From Deltaproteobacteria bacterium (GTDB lineage Bacteria; Desulfobacterota; Deferrisomatia; Deferrisomatales; Deferrisomataceae), in contig JAADGT010000282.1 in NCBI GenBank assembly GCA_013152215.1, positions 1 through 8,839 of the forward strand: a DNA stretch of 8,839 bases, written 5' to 3'. The translations under genes were made by a program, and so were the position numbers. This document shows positions 5,875 to 8,839 of the stretch, one piece after another. Below the pieces are notes generated by a model. That model saw only the letters and a program-made list of their open reading frames with translations, did no database searches and was not told the DNA's origin. Positions within the stretch are counted from its first letter, which is position 1. Each line of letters opens with the position of its first letter.

Positions 5875-6867
5875 CTACGGCCCCGCGGGCAGGGCGGTCT
5901 GCCGGCCGGCCGGTTCGGCCGCGTCCCCTGCCGCCTCCACGTACGCAAGGGCCGTCTCCACCAGGTCCGCGGCCGACGGCTCGGCATAGATGCTCGCCTC
6001 CAGGTGCGGGCGGTACCGTTCGAGCACGTCGCGGAAGGCCTGGCGGGACAGCCGCCCGCGGCGGTACAACCGCCGCAGGTGGGCCCGGATCAAGCCCGCG
6101 GCCTTCAGGCTCTGATGGCCGGTGGGGTCGGCCCGAAAACACCACGCCTCCTCCCGGTCGATCAGATAGGCCAGAACCGCGTTCAAGGACAGGTCCTTGT
6201 ACCGGGCCACCCGCTCCGGATCCAGGACCACCCGGGACTGGCCCATGGACTGACGGATGATCTCGTGCCACCCCCGGAACCGGCCCATCAGGACCACGCT
6301 GTTGAAGATCACCTTGTTGGTCTGAAACGACAGGAGCGTCCGGCTCAACACCGACTTCAGGAGCTCGTCGTTGTCCTGGTGCATTTCCCGGCTGATCCGG
6401 TAAGGGATCTGCCACACCTCCCGGGGGGCATGGGTGTCGAACCGCACCTCCCAGTAGGCGTGGTTCATAGCCCGGGTGGGAAAGCTCAGGATCGTCTTGA
6501 ACGGCACGAAATAGTTGTGGGCCACCACGTCCGCGGCCAGGTGGGCCAGGTACCCCCAGGCGAACGCCTCCTGGCTGGGGCGTCTGGCCCGGGAGAGCAC
6601 CTCCAACCCCACGGTCCAACGGTGGCAGTGACGTAGGTAGTGGGTGAGCCGCTTGGCCACCACGATGTCCGCCGCGATGGACCCGTACAGGAAGTCCAAG
6701 GGGTGCCCGCGCAGCAGCGCCTGCAGGGCGGCCGGCAGGAGGGGCAGGTTCTCGAGGACCCTCGTTCCGATCTCGAGGTGGGTGGCCGGGCCCCAGGCCA
6801 GGGCCGCGGCAGGGATCAACAGGACCACGGCCGCAGCTGCGGCCAGGATCCGGATCGTTTTCGTCAT
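5875..6867 (-). CDS. Secreted zinc-dependent phospholipase C-like protein (Zn_dep_PLPC family)
   Basis: This 330-aa protein has a signal peptide (basic 'MTKTIR', a hydrophobic stretch to about 19, then 'AAALA' before Trp25). Cleavage after Ala24 would leave Trp at the mature N-terminus, as in zinc phospholipases C, where that Trp ligates zinc through its backbone. Further likely ligands are His30 ('WGPATH'), Asp67 ('GSIAAD'), His109-x3-Asp113-x3-His117 ('HLAADVVAH') and His136-x3-Glu140 ('HAYWE'). These match the family order, although the second spacing is shorter than in Clostridium or Bacillus enzymes. His76, His80 and His82 could also contribute. By family it would cleave phospholipid head groups outside the cytoplasm; the true substrate is unknown, and many bacterial members are uncharacterised. 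The C-terminal half (about 200-330) is helical and charged with no known domain. The ATG at 6867 is set by the signal peptide; I see no clear ribosome-binding site. A strong promoter lies upstream. Confidence 0.8.
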   Translation of the reverse strand: MTKTIRILAAAAAVVLLIPAAALAWGPATHLEIGTRVLENLPLLPAALQALLRGHPLDFLYGSIAADIVVAKRLTHYLRHCHRWTVGLEVLSRARRPSQEAFAWGYLAHLAADVVAHNYFVPFKTILSFPTRAMNHAYWEVRFDTHAPREVWQIPYRISREMHQDNDELLKSVLSRTLLSFQTNKVIFNSVVLMGRFRGWHEIIRQSMGQSRVVLDPERVARYKDLSLNAVLAYLIDREEAWCFRADPTGHQSLKAAGLIRAHLRRLYRRGRLSRQAFRDVLERYRPHLEASIYAEPSAADLVETALAYVEAAGDAAEPAGRQTALPAGP

Positions 6868-6882
6868 GGGGTGTATCCGTGC

Positions 6883-6899
6883 CCCGGCGCGGTGCCGGG
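6883..6899 (-). other. Small hairpin in the 5' leader of the phospholipase-like gene
   Basis: CCCGGC, a 5-base loop, then GCCGGG, lying between the predicted transcription start (about 6930) and the ATG at 6867. A 6-bp all-GC stem could affect translation or be chance in GC-rich sequence. Confidence 0.3.
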
Positions 6900-6936
6900 C
6901 CGGGGAGTCGTCGGTTCGGGGCGTTCGGCCACCCGA

Positions 6937-6965
6937 AGTATAGTGGCCCGACCCGACACGGTCAA
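6937..6965 (-). promoter_or_regulatory. Sigma70-type promoter for the phospholipase-like gene
   Basis: On the minus strand, TTGACC (6965-6960) is followed by 17 bases and TATACT (6942-6937). Each hexamer matches the consensus at five of six positions, with ideal spacing. The predicted start near 6930 gives a leader of about 62 bases before the ATG at 6867. Confidence 0.75.
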
Positions 6966-6981
6966 AGACGCCGTGGGCTCC

Positions 6982-7011
6982 TTGACCCCTGGGGACCGCC
7001 CTGTCTAGAAT
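6982..7011 (+). promoter_or_regulatory. Sigma70-type promoter for the pyrD-tag-ClC operon
   Basis: TTGACC (6982-6987), an 18-base spacer, then TAGAAT (7006-7011); each hexamer matches the consensus at five of six positions. The start would be near 7018, about 34 bases before the pyrD ATG. A small palindrome CCCC-T-GGGG (6986-6994) lies at the -35 and spacer and could be an operator, which is speculative. Its -35 is only 16 bases from the -35 of the divergent promoter. Confidence 0.75.
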
Positions 7012-7051
7012 CCGCCGTCCCTCCCCTGTTCTCGCGTGCAAACGGTCTGCC

Positions 7052-7987
7052 ATGCCTGCCATCCCTTCCCGCGTCGATCTGTCCGTCCGAGTGGGGCCCC
7101 TGGAGCTCCGGAACCCCGTGATCACGGCGTCGGGCACGTTCGGGTACGGCGAGGAGTTCGCGCCGTTCGCGGACCTCCGGCGCATCGGGGCCATCGTGGT
7201 CAAGGGCCTGAGCCTGCAACCCCGCGACGGCAACCCTCCCCCCCGCATCGTGGAGACCCGGGCCGGCATGATCAACGCCATCGGCCTGCAGAACGTGGGG
7301 GTCGCCGCCTTCGCCCGGGAGAAGATGCCGTTCCTGCGGGAGCTGGGAACCCCGGTCATCGTTAATTTTTTCGGCAACACCGTGGAGGAGTATGAGGCCT
7401 GCGCGGCCGAGCTGGACCGGGTGGAGGGGGTCGCGGCCCTGGAGGTGAACGTATCGTGCCCCAACGTGAAGGCCGGCGGGATCGCGTTCGGCACCGACCC
7501 GGGCCTGCTGAGCCGGGTGGTGGAGGGCGTTCGCCGGGCCACCGGCCTCCCCCTGATCGTGAAGCTGAGCCCCAACGTGGCGGACATCCGCCCCCTGGCC
7601 GAGGCCGCCGTGGCGGCCGGGGCCGACATCCTGAGCCTGATCAACACCATCCCGGCGATGGCCGTGGACCTGGAGAACCGGCGCCCGGCCCTGGCCAACG
7701 TCACGGGCGGGCTCTCAGGCCCGGCCATCAAGCCGGTGGCCCTGCGCCTGGCGTGGGAGGTGCTCCGGGCCGTGGACGTCCCCGTGATCGGGATGGGCGG
7801 CATCTGGGACGCCCGGGATGCATTGGAGTTCCTGTGCCTGGGGTGCCGGGCCGTTCAGGTGGGCACGGTGAACTTCGTGCGACCCTGGGCTGCCGTGGAG
7901 ATCGCGGACGGCATCGCACGGTATCTGGGGGAGAAGGGATACGCCGGGGTGGGGGAGTTCATCGGAACCTTCCGGGTGGGGCCGTGA
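7052..7987 (+). CDS. pyrD: Dihydroorotate dehydrogenase, class 1B catalytic subunit
   Basis: The 311-aa protein matches the class 1B family along its length. It oxidises dihydroorotate to orotate in pyrimidine synthesis, using FMN in a cytoplasmic TIM barrel. Visible blocks are 'NPVITASGTFGYG' (21-33), 'GAIVVKGLS' with FMN-contacting Lys51, 'GMINAIGLQN' (72-81), the active-site loop 'EVNVSCPNVKAGG' with catalytic base Cys136 (a Ser in class 2), Lys171, 'GGLSGPAIKP' (219-228), 'GMGGIWDARDALEF' (247-260) and 'VQVGT' (268-272). Class 1B enzymes normally work with an iron-sulfur/FAD subunit, PyrK, that passes electrons to NAD. pyrK often sits next to pyrD but is not adjacent here: upstream is a divergent gene and downstream is tag. 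The ATG at 7052 lies about 34 bases after a good promoter but lacks a clear ribosome-binding site. Confidence 0.95.
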   Translation: MPAIPSRVDLSVRVGPLELRNPVITASGTFGYGEEFAPFADLRRIGAIVVKGLSLQPRDGNPPPRIVETRAGMINAIGLQNVGVAAFAREKMPFLRELGTPVIVNFFGNTVEEYEACAAELDRVEGVAALEVNVSCPNVKAGGIAFGTDPGLLSRVVEGVRRATGLPLIVKLSPNVADIRPLAEAAVAAGADILSLINTIPAMAVDLENRRPALANVTGGLSGPAIKPVALRLAWEVLRAVDVPVIGMGGIWDARDALEFLCLGCRAVQVGTVNFVRPWAAVEIADGIARYLGEKGYAGVGEFIGTFRVGP

Positions 7988-8502
7988 CGCCGGCTGCCTA
8001 CTGCGACTGGGTGGGCGACGACGCCCTGGCCCGGCGGTTCCACGACGAGGAGTGGGGCCGCGACCCCGGGGACGACCGGGCGTGGTTCGAGCTCTTGTGC
8101 CTGGAGGTGTTCCAGGCCGGGCTGTCCTGGCGGCTGATCCTCCACCGGCGGGAGGCCCTGCGTCGGGCCCTGGAGGGGTTCGAGCCCGAGGCCCTGGCCC
8201 GTTGGGACGCCGACCGGATCGAGCAGGCCCTGGCCGCGCCCGGCATGATCCGCAACCGGAGGAAGCTGGAGGCGGTGGTGGCCAACGCCCGGGCCTTCCG
8301 GCAGGCCGCGGCCGAGGGGCCCGGTTTCGGGGCCTGGCTGGACCGGCTGATGGCCTCGGAGGGGGAGGCCGGGGTGGTCCGGGCGTTCCGGCAGAGGTTT
8401 CGGTTCCTCGGGCCGGTGCTGGTGAGAAGCCTCCTGGAGAGCGCGGGCCGGCTTCCGCTTCCCCACGATCCCCACTGCCACGCGGCCGGGGGACGGCCGT
8501 GA
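7984..8502 (+). CDS. tag: DNA-3-methyladenine glycosylase I
   Basis: This 172-aa protein resembles E. coli Tag (187 aa), which removes 3-methyladenine from alkylated DNA. The structural zinc site is recognisable: Cys7 and His20 (13 residues apart, as for Cys4/His17 in E. coli) with His161-x3-Cys165 ('HDPHC', matching His175/Cys179). 'CLEVFQAGLSW' (39-49) contains the equivalent of E. coli Glu38 at Glu41, and 'RFHDEEWG' and 'GMIRNRRKLEAVVANARAF' are further family blocks. It is about 15 residues shorter, mainly because the loop before the last helices (about 120-140, 'MASEGEAGVVRAFRQRF') lacks the longer E. coli segment. It starts with a GTG that overlaps the pyrD stop as GTGA, so it is probably translated by coupling. 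No metabolic link to pyrD is obvious. Confidence 0.9.
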   Translation: MTPAAYCDWVGDDALARRFHDEEWGRDPGDDRAWFELLCLEVFQAGLSWRLILHRREALRRALEGFEPEALARWDADRIEQALAAPGMIRNRRKLEAVVANARAFRQAAAEGPGFGAWLDRLMASEGEAGVVRAFRQRFRFLGPVLVRSLLESAGRLPLPHDPHCHAAGGRP

Positions 8503-8839
8503 GGCTCCTCCGGGCCCTGCCGAAGCGTCTGACCCTGCCCACCCTCGGACGGTGGGTGGCCCTGAGCGCCCTGGTGGGGGTGGTGGCCGGGGCCGGCGCC
8601 ATCGTGTTCTACTACGCCACCAACTACGCGGGCGCGTTCTTCCTGCGCGACCTGGCCGGGTACGTGCCCCCCGAGGAGGGGGTGGCCCACGGCCCCCGGG
8701 TCGACTCCCTGGCCATGTCGTTCCGGTGGTTCCTGGCGTTCATCCCGGCGTTGGGAGGGCTGGTGTCCGGGTGGCTGGTCTACACGTTCGCACCCGAGGC
8801 CGAGGGGCACGGCACCGACGGCGCCATCGACGCCTTCCA
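8499..8839 (+). CDS. ClC-family chloride channel/transporter (3' end outside window)
   Basis: The frame is open from a GTG at 8499, which overlaps the tag stop as GTGA, to the window edge, giving 113 residues. It has a short basic N-terminus ('MRLLRALPKR'), a first membrane helix (about 18-48), a loop, a second helix (about 75-97) and 'VYTFAPEAEGHGTDGAIDAF' (94-113). The second helix with 'GGLVSGWLVYTFAPEAEGHG' is characteristic of ClC proteins. ClC proteins move chloride or other anions, either as channels or as 2Cl-/H+ exchangers in the inner membrane. At the position of the first selectivity motif (GSGIP in E. coli ClC) this protein reads GHGTD, so His replaces the anion-coordinating Ser. 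The gating Glu, the later Tyr and any C-terminal CBS domains lie beyond the window, so channel versus exchanger cannot be decided. Confidence 0.82.
   Translation, partial: MRLLRALPKRLTLPTLGRWVALSALVGVVAGAGAIVFYYATNYAGAFFLRDLAGYVPPEEGVAHGPRVDSLAMSFRWFLAFIPALGGLVSGWLVYTFAPEAEGHGTDGAIDAF

Noticed and set aside
4920..6260. Very long frames overlapping deoC and the phospholipase-like gene (for example 4920-6260 + and 5594-6619 -)
   Set aside because: They are low-complexity Pro/Gly/Arg translations lying opposite or out of frame to well-supported genes.

Overview
The window is very GC-rich and gene-dense, and its third codon positions are strongly biased to G or C. LptF/LptG indicate a Gram-negative envelope. 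A receiver-CheX pair, a class 1B dihydroorotate dehydrogenase and a ClC protein of the 'EAEGHGTD' type together suggest a high-GC member of the former Deltaproteobacteria (Desulfobacterota or a relative). That placement is inference. All the genes look native and chromosomal; I see no phage, integrase, transposase, CRISPR array, tRNA or rRNA.

Layout. (1) 1-1211, +: the C-terminal part of a hybrid sensor kinase with a receiver domain, cut by the window start. (2) 1212-1559: an intergenic region holding copy A of a composite repeat. (3) 1560-2415, +: a single-domain response regulator followed one base later by a CheX-type phosphatase. (4) 2470-4691, -: lptF-lptG, overlapping by 4 bases and converging on cheX. 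(5) 4692-5196: a divergent intergenic region holding copy B of the same composite repeat, inverted in the window but oriented the same way towards its downstream gene (lptF). (6) 5197-5865, +: deoC, ending 9 bases from a convergent gene. (7) 5875-6867, -: a secreted zinc-dependent phospholipase C-like protein. (8) 6868-7051: a divergent promoter region with two good sigma70-type promoters back to back. (9) 7052 to the window end, +: pyrD (class 1B), tag (3-methyladenine DNA glycosylase I) and the start of a ClC-family gene, each overlapping the next by a GTGA quartet.

How the genes fit together. The kinase, receiver and CheX could form a short phosphorelay with an off-switch. lptF and lptG encode the inner-membrane permease pair of the LPS export machine. 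pyrD and deoC belong to nucleotide synthesis and salvage, and tag to alkylation repair.

The main unexplained signal is the composite repeat. About 215 bp is ungapped and roughly 86% identical over the 195 bp I aligned, with inverted-repeat ends. After a variable spacer come four tandem 8-base units, a perfect GGGCCGAAGGCCC hairpin and a conserved CTGGGAAG that lies over the ribosome-binding region of the next gene. Base changes between the copies are spread evenly over the three codon positions of the open frame, so I read it as non-coding: a dispersed mobile element, a structured leader RNA, or both.
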